From Cohnella phaseoli (GTDB taxonomy: Bacteria > Bacillota > Bacilli > Paenibacillales > Paenibacillaceae), in NCBI RefSeq assembly GCF_003386235.1, contig NZ_QRDZ01000018.1, positions 62,001-126,000 on the forward strand: a DNA stretch of 64,000 nucleotides, given 5' to 3'. The notes under the pieces are model-generated. The model searched no databases. It saw only the letters and a list, made by a program, of their open reading frames with translations, and was not told where the DNA came from. Numbering within the stretch: position 1 is the stretch's first letter; each line of letters opens with the position of its first letter. Of this stretch, positions 8,097 through 16,424 are shown in pieces. The position numbers and the translations under genes were made by a program.

Positions 8097-8762
8097 ATGT
8101 CGGGCAAAATTTCGCCTTCGATGATGTGCGTCGATTTCCGCAAGCTTGAGGAAAGTGTGCGAGCGCTGGAGCGGGCCGGAACGGACTATCTTCATTTCGA
8201 CGTCATGGACGGCCACTTCGTGCCTAACTTTACGCTTGGTCCGGATTTTATCCGCTGCGTTCGGGAGATGACGAGCATTCCGTTCGATTTTCATCTGATG
8301 GTGGAACGCCCGGAGTCGCTGTTATCCGTCTTCGACATTCGCGAAGGAGACATCGTGTCGGTTCATCAGGAAGCCTCGGTGCATTTGCAGCGAACGCTGC
8401 AGCATATTCGCGACAAGGGGGCGCGGCCTTCCGTCGCCCTCAATCCGGCGACACCGCTGTACGCCGTCGACGAGGTGCTGGACGACTTGGAGCTCGTGCT
8501 TGTCATGACGGTCAATCCTGGCTTCGCGGGGCAGAAGCTCGTCCCTTCAACACTGCGCAAAATCGCCGGGTTGAAGGAGCGGCTGACCGCAAGCGGCCGC
8601 CCGGATATCGAGATCGAGGTGGACGGCAACGTCAGTTGGGACAATGCGCTTAAGATGCGACAGGCGGGCGCGGACATTTTCGTCGCGGGAACGTCGAGCA
8701 TTTTTACCCCTGGGACGGACATCGAAGAGGCGACTAAGCGCTTTAAGACAAGCATTCTATAA
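8097..8762 (+). CDS. Ribulose-phosphate 3-epimerase family protein, possibly D-allulose-6-phosphate 3-epimerase
   Basis: Metal-dependent TIM-barrel epimerase acting at C3 of a ketose phosphate. It has the N-terminal KISPSMM, the catalytic Asp35 in HFDVMDGHFVPN, HLMVERP, the glycine loop MTVNPGFAGQ and the second catalytic aspartate in EIEVDGN. Canonical Rpe has SILSADF at the start, MSVNPGFGGQ in the loop and VAGSA near the end. Here those are PSMMCVDF, MTVNPGFAGQ and VAGTSSIF, resembling AlsE (D-allulose-6-phosphate 3-epimerase). The ATG at 8097 is used because it gives the family's normal N-terminus; the GTG at 8076 would overlap the upstream gene. No sugar kinase is nearby, so phosphorylation of the substrate must be encoded elsewhere. 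Confidence 0.8.
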   Translation: MSGKISPSMMCVDFRKLEESVRALERAGTDYLHFDVMDGHFVPNFTLGPDFIRCVREMTSIPFDFHLMVERPESLLSVFDIREGDIVSVHQEASVHLQRTLQHIRDKGARPSVALNPATPLYAVDEVLDDLELVLVMTVNPGFAGQKLVPSTLRKIAGLKERLTASGRPDIEIEVDGNVSWDNALKMRQAGADIFVAGTSSIFTPGTDIEEATKRFKTSIL

Positions 8763-8785
8763 CAATGCAGGGAGGTAGCTTCGCT

Positions 8786-10003
8786 ATGACGGACCAAGAT
8801 TATCAGCTGTTCGAGCAGCGGCAGCGAGCAAGAGGAATTGATGTAGAACGGGTGAAAAGCAGGCTGAAGTCGCTCAAAATCGAGACCCCGTCCTGGGGCT
8901 TCGGAGATTCGGGCACTCGGTTCAAGGTGTTTCGCAACCGCTATGCCGCCCGAACGCCGTACGAGAGAATCGAAGACGCCGCGGAGGTTCATCGGCTGAC
9001 GGGGCTTTGTCCTTCCGTCGCTATCCATATCCCGTGGGACAAAACGGACAGCTACGACGGATTGCGCAGCCATGCGGAGAGTCTCGGCGTCACGATTGGC
9101 GCGATAAACCCGAATCTGTTTCAGGACGACGCCTATATGTTGGGCAGCGTGACGAACGCGGATGTGACGATTCGGCGCAAGGCGACGGAGCACTTGCTGG
9201 AATGCGTCGACATTGCCAGGCAGACGGGATCGCGTGATATTAGCCTGTGGTTCGCGGACGGTACGAATTACCCGGGGCAAGGCGACTTAAGGGCGCGCAA
9301 AACGTGGATGCGGGAGTCGCTGGAGGAGGTTTACGGGGCGTTGGCGCCGGGGATGCGGATGCTGATCGAGTACAAGTTTTTCGAGCCGGCGTTTTATCAC
9401 ACCGATCTGGCGGACTGGGGGATGGCGTACAATTTGGCGTGCAAGCTTGGACCGCAAGCGCAGGTGCTTGTCGATACGGGCCACCACGCGCCGGGCACGA
9501 ACGTGGAGCACATCGTTGCTTATTTGCTGGACGAATGCCGGTTGGGCGGGTTCCATTTCAACAGCCGGAAATACGCGGACGACGATTTGATTGTCGGGGC
9601 GATCGATCCGTACGAGTTGTTTTTGATCTTTTATCAAATTGTTCACGCCTCAGAGGATGCATGCGCGGACGTTCGGAGCACGGTGGACAACATCGCTTAC
9701 ATGATCGATCAATCGCACAATATCGAGCCGAAGGTCGAGGCAATGGTCCGCTCGGTCTTGAACGTACAGACCCAGTATGCGAAGGCGCTGCTGGTCGATC
9801 ATGCGGAAGTGCGCGCGGCGCAGGAAAGGCAGGACGTGCTGGGCGCCGAGGAAGCGGTTCGCAAGGCGTTCGAGTTCGATGTAGGCCCGTTGCTGAGGGT
9901 AGTCCGGGAGGAGCAGGGGCTGCCGGTCGATCCGATCGCGGCGTTCCGGGAAGGGGCCTATAACGGAAAAATAAAGAAAAGAGCTTCGTCGTTCAAGGGT
10001 TGA
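8786..10003 (+). CDS. L-rhamnose isomerase-type sugar isomerase (RhaI-like)
   Basis: TIM-barrel aldose-ketose isomerase of the RhaI type known from Pseudomonas stutzeri, which acts on L-rhamnose and also on D-allose, converting it to D-allulose. Visible signatures are SWGFGDSGTRF near the N-terminus, AIHIPWD, SLWFADGTNYPGQG, LIEYKFFEPAFYHTD with metal-binding acidic residues, VLVDTGHHAPGTN and GGFHFNSRKYADDDL. Length (405 residues) is close to the family norm. The ATG at 8786 follows GGGAGG by 10 bases; the ATG at 8765 lies upstream of that site. With the AlsE-like epimerase before it, a D-allose/D-allulose route is an attractive inference, but rhamnose use is not excluded. Its stop codon overlaps the -35 box of the thiamine promoter. 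Confidence 0.78.
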   Translation: MTDQDYQLFEQRQRARGIDVERVKSRLKSLKIETPSWGFGDSGTRFKVFRNRYAARTPYERIEDAAEVHRLTGLCPSVAIHIPWDKTDSYDGLRSHAESLGVTIGAINPNLFQDDAYMLGSVTNADVTIRRKATEHLLECVDIARQTGSRDISLWFADGTNYPGQGDLRARKTWMRESLEEVYGALAPGMRMLIEYKFFEPAFYHTDLADWGMAYNLACKLGPQAQVLVDTGHHAPGTNVEHIVAYLLDECRLGGFHFNSRKYADDDLIVGAIDPYELFLIFYQIVHASEDACADVRSTVDNIAYMIDQSHNIEPKVEAMVRSVLNVQTQYAKALLVDHAEVRAAQERQDVLGAEEAVRKAFEFDVGPLLRVVREEQGLPVDPIAAFREGAYNGKIKKRASSFKG

Positions 10004-10028
10004 CAGAAACCTGAATCGATTGTAAAGT
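10000..10028 (+). promoter_or_regulatory. Sigma-A promoter of the thiamine operon
   Basis: Consensus TTGACA at 10000-10005, a 17-base spacer and TAAAGT at 10023-10028, placed directly before the TPP aptamer. The -35 box contains the stop codon of the preceding isomerase gene. Confidence 0.75.
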
Positions 10029-10040
10029 TTTCATTGAATT

Positions 10041-10127
10041 CCACTAGGGGCGCCCGCAAGGGCTGAGATAAGGCGATGCCTTGGTCCCTTTGAACCTGAT
10101 CTGGGTTATGCCAGCGTAGGAAAGTGG
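10041..10127 (+). ncRNA. TPP riboswitch (THI element)
   Basis: Contains the conserved thiamine pyrophosphate aptamer elements in order: CTAGGGG, the GGGCTGAGA block, the CCCTTTGAACCTGATCTGG block, and GCGTAGGAAAGTGG. The P1 strands CCACT (10041-10045) and AGTGG (10123-10127) pair. A terminator lies about 85 bases downstream and thiC starts at 10446, so ligand binding is expected to stop transcription. The remainder of the leader to 10445 holds no recognisable gene. Confidence 0.96.
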
Positions 10128-10211
10128 GCAATGTACGTCAGACTTTGGAAGGCGATGGCCGCGGGCTTCTTCATGCTTGCGTCATGGCTTTTCATGAGCG
10201 TGACACATTCA

Positions 10212-10237
10212 GCCGCTCCCTGCCGGGGCGGCTTTTG
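10212..10237 (+). terminator. Riboswitch-controlled terminator in the thiC leader
   Basis: GCCGCTCCC pairs with GGGGCGGC around a short TGCC loop, followed by TTTTGTT. It sits between the TPP aptamer and thiC. Confidence 0.7.
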
Positions 10238-10445
10238 TTATGCGGCGGATTGCCGCGGACAGGCGCAACGGCAGGGGCGAACCGCGCGTACTCGCCATCG
10301 CTTGCCGTATCGGCACGAGTGTCGCAGTCGGTATGCATGCGCCTGAAATGGAGTCGTCGTCAAGTCTGGCGGTCGTTTCTTATCTTCTTACTCATGGCCT
10401 CCCAGCGGAATTTGACATTACGCCGCTTAAGGAGGTTTTTTTGTT

Positions 10446-12209
10446 ATGCCGATGATGACGACGCCGCTGCCGGGAAGCCGCAAGGTGTACGCGACGGGAG
10501 ACAGGGAAGACATTCGGGTACCGATGCGCGAGATCGCGCTTGAGCCGAGTTCAGGGAGAAACGGGCTGGAGGAGCCGAACGATCCGATTCGGGTGTACGA
10601 TGCCAGCGGCCCGTATACGGAGGATGGTTTTCAGGCCGATGTGCGGCGGGGACTGCCCTCCGTTCGGGGACGCTGGATTGCGGAACGAGGCGACACGGTC
10701 GAGTACGAGGGACGTGAGGTGCGGCCTGAGGACAACGGCTTTGCGACGGCCGATGCGGCGGAGAAGAGGGGCGCGGAGGTATTTCCCAAGCCGCATAACC
10801 GCTGCTTGCGGGCGGCGGAAGGGCGCAACGTGACGCAGCTGCACTTCGCCCGCCAAGGGCGGATTACGCCGGAGATGGAATATATCGCGCTGCGCGAAGG
10901 GATGAGCGCGGAATTTGTACGGGCGGAGGTAGCTGCGGGGCGAGCGATTATCCCGGCGAACATTAACCATCCCGAGTGCGAGCCGATGATTATCGGGCGG
11001 CATTTTCATGTCAAGATTAACGCCAACATCGGCAACTCGGCCGTCGCCTCCTCGATCGAGGAGGAGGTTGAGAAGATGACGTGGGCGACCCGCTGGGGAG
11101 CCGATACGATCATGGACCTGTCCACAGGCAAAAATATTCACACGACCCGAGAATGGATCGTTCGCAATTCCCCGGTTCCGGTCGGCACGGTGCCGATCTA
11201 CCAGGCGTTGGAGAAGGTCGGAGGCAAGGCGGAGGAGCTGAGCTGGGAGGTGTTCCGCGACACGCTGATCGAGCAGGCGGAGCAGGGCGTCGATTACTTC
11301 ACGATTCATGCCGGGGTGCGGCTGCGCTATATTCCGCTGACGGCGAAGCGGGTGACCGGCATCGTCTCCCGCGGCGGCTCGATTATGGCGGCCTGGTGTC
11401 TGGCTCATCACAAGGAGAACTTCCTGTATACGCATTTCGAGGACATTTGCGAGATTATGAAAGCCTACGACGTCAGCTTCTCGCTCGGAGACGGTCTGCG
11501 GCCCGGTTCGATCGCCGACGCCAACGACGAGGCGCAGTTCGCGGAGCTGGACACGCTCGGCGAGCTGACCGAGATCGCGTGGAAGCACGATGTGCAGGTG
11601 ATGATCGAAGGACCCGGCCACGTGCCGATGCATCTGATCAAGGAAAACGTCGACCGGCAGATGGAGGTGTGCAAGGAGGCGCCGTTCTACACGCTGGGGC
11701 CGCTGACGACCGACATCGCTCCGGGATACGACCATATTACATCCGCGATCGGCGCCGCGATGATCGGCTGGTTCGGGACGGCGATGCTCTGCTACGTGAC
11801 GCCGAAGGAGCATCTCGGCTTGCCGAACAAGGAGGACGTCAAGGACGGCGTCATCGCCTACAAGATCGCCGCCCATGCCGCCGATCTGGCGAAGGGCCAC
11901 CCGCGGGCGCGGCTGCGCGACGATGCGCTCTCCAAGGCGAGATTCGAATTCCGCTGGAGAGACCAATTCCATCTGTCGCTCGATCCGGAGCGCGCCATGG
12001 CCTACCACGATGAGACGCTGCCGGCGGAGGCGGCCAAATCGGCGCATTTCTGCTCGATGTGCGGACCGAAGTTTTGCAGCATGCGCATTACGCAGGACAT
12101 TCGCGATTACGCGGAGAAGCACGGCGTAGCGGAGGAGGAAGCGCTGGAGGCCGGCATGCAGGAGCAGGCGGAAGCGTTTAAGGCCGGGGGAAGCCGGATC
12201 TATGCTTAG
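10446..12209 (+). CDS. thiC: Phosphomethylpyrimidine synthase ThiC
   Basis: Radical-SAM-type enzyme that rearranges aminoimidazole ribonucleotide into hydroxymethylpyrimidine phosphate, the pyrimidine half of thiamine. The sequence covers the complete family: an N-terminal region with PIRVYD and RPEDNG, the barrel segments NINHPECEPMIIG, NANIGNSAV, MDLSTGKNIHTTREWI, TIHAGV, VSRGGS, EGPGHVPMHLI and GPLTTDIAPGYDHI, and a C-terminal cysteine cluster CSMCGPKFCSM that binds the 4Fe-4S cluster. Length (587 residues) is normal. AAGGAGG precedes the ATG. Expression should follow the TPP riboswitch. The stop overlaps the start of thiF by 8 bases. Confidence 0.97.
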   Translation: MPMMTTPLPGSRKVYATGDREDIRVPMREIALEPSSGRNGLEEPNDPIRVYDASGPYTEDGFQADVRRGLPSVRGRWIAERGDTVEYEGREVRPEDNGFATADAAEKRGAEVFPKPHNRCLRAAEGRNVTQLHFARQGRITPEMEYIALREGMSAEFVRAEVAAGRAIIPANINHPECEPMIIGRHFHVKINANIGNSAVASSIEEEVEKMTWATRWGADTIMDLSTGKNIHTTREWIVRNSPVPVGTVPIYQALEKVGGKAEELSWEVFRDTLIEQAEQGVDYFTIHAGVRLRYIPLTAKRVTGIVSRGGSIMAAWCLAHHKENFLYTHFEDICEIMKAYDVSFSLGDGLRPGSIADANDEAQFAELDTLGELTEIAWKHDVQVMIEGPGHVPMHLIKENVDRQMEVCKEAPFYTLGPLTTDIAPGYDHITSAIGAAMIGWFGTAMLCYVTPKEHLGLPNKEDVKDGVIAYKIAAHAADLAKGHPRARLRDDALSKARFEFRWRDQFHLSLDPERAMAYHDETLPAEAAKSAHFCSMCGPKFCSMRITQDIRDYAEKHGVAEEEALEAGMQEQAEAFKAGGSRIYA

Positions 12210-13467
12210 GGAAGCGGAGACGGAGGCGGAGGAGCGCTACTCCCAGCAGATCCGCTTCGCTCCGATCGGCGCGCAGGGACAGCGGCGGCTCGGCGAGGCG
12301 AGCGTGCTTGTCGTAGGCGCCGGGGCGCTGGGCGCTTCGCTCGCCCAGCATATGGTCCGGGCCGGAGTGGGCCGCCTGCGCCTCGTCGATCGGGACTATG
12401 TGGAGCTGAGCAATCTGCACCGGCAGACGCTGTACGACGAGGAGGACGCGGAAGCGGCGCTGCCCAAGGCGGTCGCCGCCGCGGCGAAGCTGCGCCGGGT
12501 CAACGGCAGGGCGCGGATCGAGGCTTTCGTGGCCGACGTGGATCGGCGCAACGCGGAGTCGCTGGCGGCGGACGTCGACCTGGTGCTCGACGGCACCGAC
12601 AATGCGGCGACCCGGCTGCTGCTCAGCGACGCCTGCTTCAGCCGCGGCATTCCGCTCGTGTACGGCGGCGTCGCGGGCTCCGGGGGAATGACCGCGCTGC
12701 TCGTTCCCGGCGACCACTGCTGCCTGCGCTGTCTGCTTGGCGAGGAGGCGCCGGGCGGCGAAGACGGGCCGACCTGCGATACGCTCGGCGTCATCTCGCC
12801 CGCGGTGGAGATGGTGGCCGCATTGCAGGCGGCGGAGGCGCTGAAGGCGCTGACGGGCAATCGCTCGGCGCTGCGCGGGACGTGGCTGACCGTGGATGCG
12901 TGGCATTTCTCCGTCAAGGAATGGAAGCTGCCGCCGCCGGTTGAACCGTGCCCTTATTGCGGGTGGGGGGAGTCGGCGGCAGCTGCTCGCCGGGAGCTTG
13001 CGGAGCATGGAGACTCCTTCCGCCTCTCTGCGAACGGCGAACGGGCCAAGGAGCAAAATGCGACTGAAGCGGCATTGCTCTGTGTTAGAAGGGCGGTCGC
13101 GGCGGAAGATGTCTCGATTGCCGACCGCTCAGAGAGTGCGACGGGAAATGCTTTGTTCGGCGACGATCGGGAGGCGGCAAAGCTGATCGTCCTGTGCGGA
13201 AGGGATACGTTTCAGTTAGCGCTGAAGCCGTCGGTGTCGCTGTCAGAGTGGAGAAGGCGGCTGGTTGCGGCGGGCTGCGCCATTACCGCCGACAATCGGT
13301 ATTTGCTGCGTGCTTCAACGGCGGCAGAAGAGAGGATCGTCATTTTCGCTGAAGGACGCGCGCTGATTCAAGGCGCGGGCGAGCCCGAACGCGCGATGGA
13401 AATTTATCGGCATTATTTGAGCGACGGGACAGGGAGGGAAGCGGATGAAACGTCCGTTGGATTTTAA
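12202..13467 (+). CDS. thiF: ThiF-family adenylyltransferase with C-terminal extension
   Basis: E1-like enzyme that adenylates the C-terminal glycine of the sulfur carrier ThiS. Residues 39-44 (GAGALG) form the nucleotide-binding loop, Asp63 (VDRDYVE) and NLHRQ (71-75) are family landmarks, and DGTDNAATR lies near residue 130. Two cysteine pairs, CLRC and CPYC, form the structural zinc site. About 150 residues beyond the zinc site form a poorly conserved C-terminal extension not seen in minimal ThiF (about 250-340 residues). Its role is unknown. Context between thiC and the ThiE-ThiS fusion makes ThiF far more likely than MoeB. Both ends overlap neighbouring genes. Confidence 0.9.
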   Translation: MLREAETEAEERYSQQIRFAPIGAQGQRRLGEASVLVVGAGALGASLAQHMVRAGVGRLRLVDRDYVELSNLHRQTLYDEEDAEAALPKAVAAAAKLRRVNGRARIEAFVADVDRRNAESLAADVDLVLDGTDNAATRLLLSDACFSRGIPLVYGGVAGSGGMTALLVPGDHCCLRCLLGEEAPGGEDGPTCDTLGVISPAVEMVAALQAAEALKALTGNRSALRGTWLTVDAWHFSVKEWKLPPPVEPCPYCGWGESAAAARRELAEHGDSFRLSANGERAKEQNATEAALLCVRRAVAAEDVSIADRSESATGNALFGDDREAAKLIVLCGRDTFQLALKPSVSLSEWRRRLVAAGCAITADNRYLLRASTAAEERIVIFAEGRALIQGAGEPERAMEIYRHYLSDGTGREADETSVGF

Positions 13468-14365
13468 GCTGTACGTCATTACCGGCGAAAACTATCATCC
13501 GGGGCGCGGCATGCTGGAGGTGATGGAGGCGGCTTTAAGGGGAGGAGCCGATATTGTGCAGCTCCGCGACAAGATGAGCCCGAAGCGGGAGCTGATCGAG
13601 AAGGCGAAGCGGCTGAAAGAGCTGACCGCCAAGTACGGCGTGCCTCTCATCGTCAACGACCATCCGGACGTTGCGCTGGCCGCGGACGCCGACGGCGTTC
13701 ATCTCGGGCAGGACGACCTGTCGATCGAGGCGGCGCGCGAGCTTCTCGGTTCGTGCCGGATCATCGGCATTTCTACGCATCGGATCGAGCAGGCTCGCGC
13801 CGCCGAGCGAGCGGGAGCGGATTATATCGGCGTCGGTCCCGTTTATCCGACGGGCACCAAGCCGGGACGGCAAGCAGTGACGACCTCTTACGTCGCGCAG
13901 GCGGCCGCGGAAATTGGCATCCCGTTCGTCGCCATCGGCGGCATTACGGAGACCAATGCGGAGGAAGTGCTTCGGGCAGGGGCCAGAAGACTGTGCGCGG
14001 TGTCCGCCATCGTCGGCCATGACAATCCCGAATCGGTCTGCCGCAATCTGCTGGGGAAGATTAACGCCTGGCGTCTGGGAGAGCAGGCAGCATTGGCGGA
14101 ATCGGTGTCGCTATCCGTACCGGTATCCTTGTCGGCACCGATGCCGGCTCCCGGGGACGTCCGGGAGATCGACGTTGTCGTCAACGGCCGCAGCGAGCGG
14201 ACGCAGGCGGCCACCCTGCTGGAACTGGCGGCGGAGTACAAACTGGAAGGCCGAAGCGTCATCGCCGAGCTGGACGGGGCGGTCGTCCCGCGCCAGCTGT
14301 GGGGAGAGACGCCGCTGCAAGGCGGGGGCTCGGTCGAATTCGTTCATTTTGTCGGGGGAGGCTGA
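13445..14365 (+). CDS. thiE: Thiamine phosphate synthase ThiE fused to sulfur carrier ThiS
   Basis: Two thiamine proteins in one chain. Residues 1-210 are ThiE, the TIM barrel that joins the pyrimidine and thiazole halves: QLRDK (39-43), Asn71-Asp72, HLGQDD (86-91), GVGPVYPT (129-136) and AIGGI (163-167) are all present. A Ser/Ala/Pro-rich linker (about 211-238) leads to a complete ThiS ubiquitin-like domain (241-306) that ends in the essential diglycine (FVGGG). The carrier would therefore be adenylated by ThiF and thiocarboxylated while tethered to ThiE. The usual free ThiS of about 66 residues is absent from the operon, so this fusion probably supplies it. The start overlaps thiF by 23 bases. 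The chain is clearly one uninterrupted frame. Confidence 0.93.
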   Translation: MKRPLDFKLYVITGENYHPGRGMLEVMEAALRGGADIVQLRDKMSPKRELIEKAKRLKELTAKYGVPLIVNDHPDVALAADADGVHLGQDDLSIEAARELLGSCRIIGISTHRIEQARAAERAGADYIGVGPVYPTGTKPGRQAVTTSYVAQAAAEIGIPFVAIGGITETNAEEVLRAGARRLCAVSAIVGHDNPESVCRNLLGKINAWRLGEQAALAESVSLSVPVSLSAPMPAPGDVREIDVVVNGRSERTQAATLLELAAEYKLEGRSVIAELDGAVVPRQLWGETPLQGGGSVEFVHFVGGG

Positions 14366-14367
14366 GC

Positions 14368-15192
14368 GTGGGGATGGAAATGGATACAATTGTGCAAGAC
14401 GGTATGGTTATCGGGGGACGGAAGTTGAAGTCGCGTTTTTTTCTGGGCACGGGCAGGTTTCCGAGTCCCGCCGTTTTTCTCCAGGCGTTGGAGGCGTCCG
14501 GAGCCGAGGTTATTACGTTCGCGGTGCGCCGGATCAACCTGGACAACTATGAAGACGACGGCGTGCTGCAGCATGTCGCGGGCAGAGAGCTGATCTATTT
14601 GCCCAATACGTCGGGGGCCGGAAACGCAGATGAGGCCGTGCGAATCGCCCGGCTGGCGCGCGCCGCGGGGCTGGGGGATTGGATCAAGGTGGAGATCAGT
14701 TCCAATCCCCGCACGCTGCTGCCCGATCCGGTGGAGACGCTGAAGGCGACGGAACGGCTGGCTGACGAAGGCTTCACTGTGCTGCCCTATACGTCGGACG
14801 ATCCGGCGCTGTGCCGCAGGCTGGAGGATGCCGGAGCGGCGGCGGTCATGCCGGGCGGAGCTCCAATCGGCACGGGCTTGGGCATCCTGAATCCGTACAA
14901 CCTGGGCCTGATTGCCGAGGAGGCGCGGGTTCCCGTTATCGTGGATGCGGGACTCGGCTCGGCCGGGGACGCCGTTCAGGCGATGGAGCTGGGCGCGGAC
15001 GGCATTCTCGCCAATACGCCCGTCTCCAAAGCGGTGGACCCGGTGGCGATGTCGCGGGCGATGAAGCTGGCAATCGAAGCGGGACGGCTGTCCCGGCTGG
15101 CCGGACGCATTCCCCGGAAGCGCTATGCCTCTGCCAGCAGCGAACTGGAGGGACGGCTGTTCAGACCCGAAGCCCGGGAGGGGAAAACGTGA
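14368..15192 (+). CDS. thiG: Thiazole synthase ThiG
   Basis: Makes the thiazole ring from deoxyxylulose phosphate, dehydroglycine and sulfur delivered by ThiS thiocarboxylate. Family landmarks are SRFFLGTGRF, TFAVRRINLD, LPNTSGAGNADEAVRIARLAR, the Schiff-base lysine in DWIKVEI, VLPYTSDDP, MPGGAPIGTGLGI, VDAGLGSAGDAVQAMELGADG and NTPVSKA. The GTG at 14368 is used because GGAGG ends 6 bases before it; the ATG at 14374 is also possible. It begins two bases after the ThiE-ThiS stop and overlaps thiO by 4 bases. Confidence 0.95.
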   Translation: MGMEMDTIVQDGMVIGGRKLKSRFFLGTGRFPSPAVFLQALEASGAEVITFAVRRINLDNYEDDGVLQHVAGRELIYLPNTSGAGNADEAVRIARLARAAGLGDWIKVEISSNPRTLLPDPVETLKATERLADEGFTVLPYTSDDPALCRRLEDAGAAAVMPGGAPIGTGLGILNPYNLGLIAEEARVPVIVDAGLGSAGDAVQAMELGADGILANTPVSKAVDPVAMSRAMKLAIEAGRLSRLAGRIPRKRYASASSELEGRLFRPEAREGKT

Positions 15193-16424
15193 GCGGGGCG
15201 TCGAAAGGAAGCGCGGAAGCGAAGCCCGGGAGAGGGATCGCGAAGTCGGTGCAATCGGCCGGGGGTGTGAAGTCGACGCAAACCGCGGAGGTGCTGATCC
15301 TCGGTGGCGGCATCATCGGGCTGTCCAGCGCCTGGGAGGCGGCCAAGCGGGGCTTCCGCGTCACGGTGCTGGAGGCGGAGGCGTTCGGCGGTCAAGCCTC
15401 CGGGGCGGCTGCGGGAATGTTGGCGCCGTTCTCGGAAAATCCCGAAAGCCCCGACGCGTTTTTCCGGCTGTGCGCGGACAGCCATTCGCGATACCCGGAC
15501 TGGGTTCGCGAACTTGAGGAGCTGACCGGTCATTCGGCTGAATTGCAGCGCAGCGGGAGCTTGAACGTCGCGTTTCATGAGGCGGATTTCCTGTCCCTGC
15601 GCGCGAGGCTCGAATGGCAGAGCCGGCACGGGGCCGGATTCGAGCTGCTCGGAGCGGCGGAGCTGCGCCGCCGGGAGCCGAAGTTGTCCGATCGGGCGTT
15701 AGGCGCGCTCTATTGTCCCGGCGAGAGTCATGTGTTCGCGCCGAAGCTGGTCGGAGCGGCGGAGGAAGCGTGTCGCCGGGCCGGGGTGAGGCTCGTGGCC
15801 CATGCCGGACGCGTTACGGGAATGGAGAGGGTAGCCGGCACAGGCGTCGTCGTCCGAACCGCGGGCGCGGGAAGCTGGCTGGCGGATCGGGTCGTCGTGT
15901 GCGCCGGAGCATGGAGCGGATTCGTGCGAGAGTGGCTGCCCGTCGACGTGCCGGTTCATCCGATCCGGGGGCAAATTTGCGCGTATGACGGGAAAGGCGA
16001 TCCTGTCCGTCATATGATTTTTTCCAGCCAAGCGTACTGGGTCGGCAAAAAAGACGGGAGCCTCGTATGCGGAGCCTCGGAAGATGTCGCCGGTTTTGAG
16101 CGGAGCGTCACAGAGCAGGGGATTGGACGGCTGAAGCGCTGGAGCGATCGCGCGCTGCCTTTCCTTGGCGGTATCCCTCCCTCGCGGGGCTGGGCGGGCC
16201 TAAGGCCCGCGACGTTGGACGGCTGGCCGCTGATCGGCCCTGTCCCCGAGGTTTCGGAGTTGGTGCTGGCGTGCGGCCATTATCGCAACGGTATTTTGCT
16301 GGCTCCGTCGACGGCTGCGCTGGTGGGAGATCTGTTGGAAGGGAAGGCCGGCGAAAAAGGGTATGAGAATGCTTTCGGGATCGAGCGGTTCTGTGTAGCG
16401 GGGACGAGGAGGGGCTTGGGATGA
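15189..16424 (+). CDS. thiO: Glycine oxidase ThiO
   Basis: FAD-dependent oxidase that turns glycine into the imine needed for the thiazole ring. The FAD dinucleotide motif LILGGGIIGLSSAWEAA begins about 37 residues in, followed by FGGQASGAAAGMLAP, typical of ThiO/DadA relatives. The C-terminal RPATLDGWPLIGPVPE and CGHYRNGILLAPST also match glycine oxidases. The GTG at 15189 overlaps the thiG stop (GTGA) and has GGGAGGGG upstream. The frame is open further upstream through thiG, but that is a shadow. The N-terminal 35 residues are Lys/Ser/Ala-rich and not part of the fold. The stop overlaps thiD by 4 bases. Confidence 0.92.
   Translation: MSGASKGSAEAKPGRGIAKSVQSAGGVKSTQTAEVLILGGGIIGLSSAWEAAKRGFRVTVLEAEAFGGQASGAAAGMLAPFSENPESPDAFFRLCADSHSRYPDWVRELEELTGHSAELQRSGSLNVAFHEADFLSLRARLEWQSRHGAGFELLGAAELRRREPKLSDRALGALYCPGESHVFAPKLVGAAEEACRRAGVRLVAHAGRVTGMERVAGTGVVVRTAGAGSWLADRVVVCAGAWSGFVREWLPVDVPVHPIRGQICAYDGKGDPVRHMIFSSQAYWVGKKDGSLVCGASEDVAGFERSVTEQGIGRLKRWSDRALPFLGGIPPSRGWAGLRPATLDGWPLIGPVPEVSELVLACGHYRNGILLAPSTAALVGDLLEGKAGEKGYENAFGIERFCVAGTRRGLG

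Noticed and set aside
10551..12122. 523-residue minus-strand frame opposite thiC
   Set aside because: Shadow of a highly conserved thiC; Arg/His-rich composition typical of antisense frames.
14811..15188. Long N-terminal extension of thiO
   Set aside because: The extension lies in thiG in another frame; the GTG at 15189 with a good ribosome binding site gives the correct FAD domain position.
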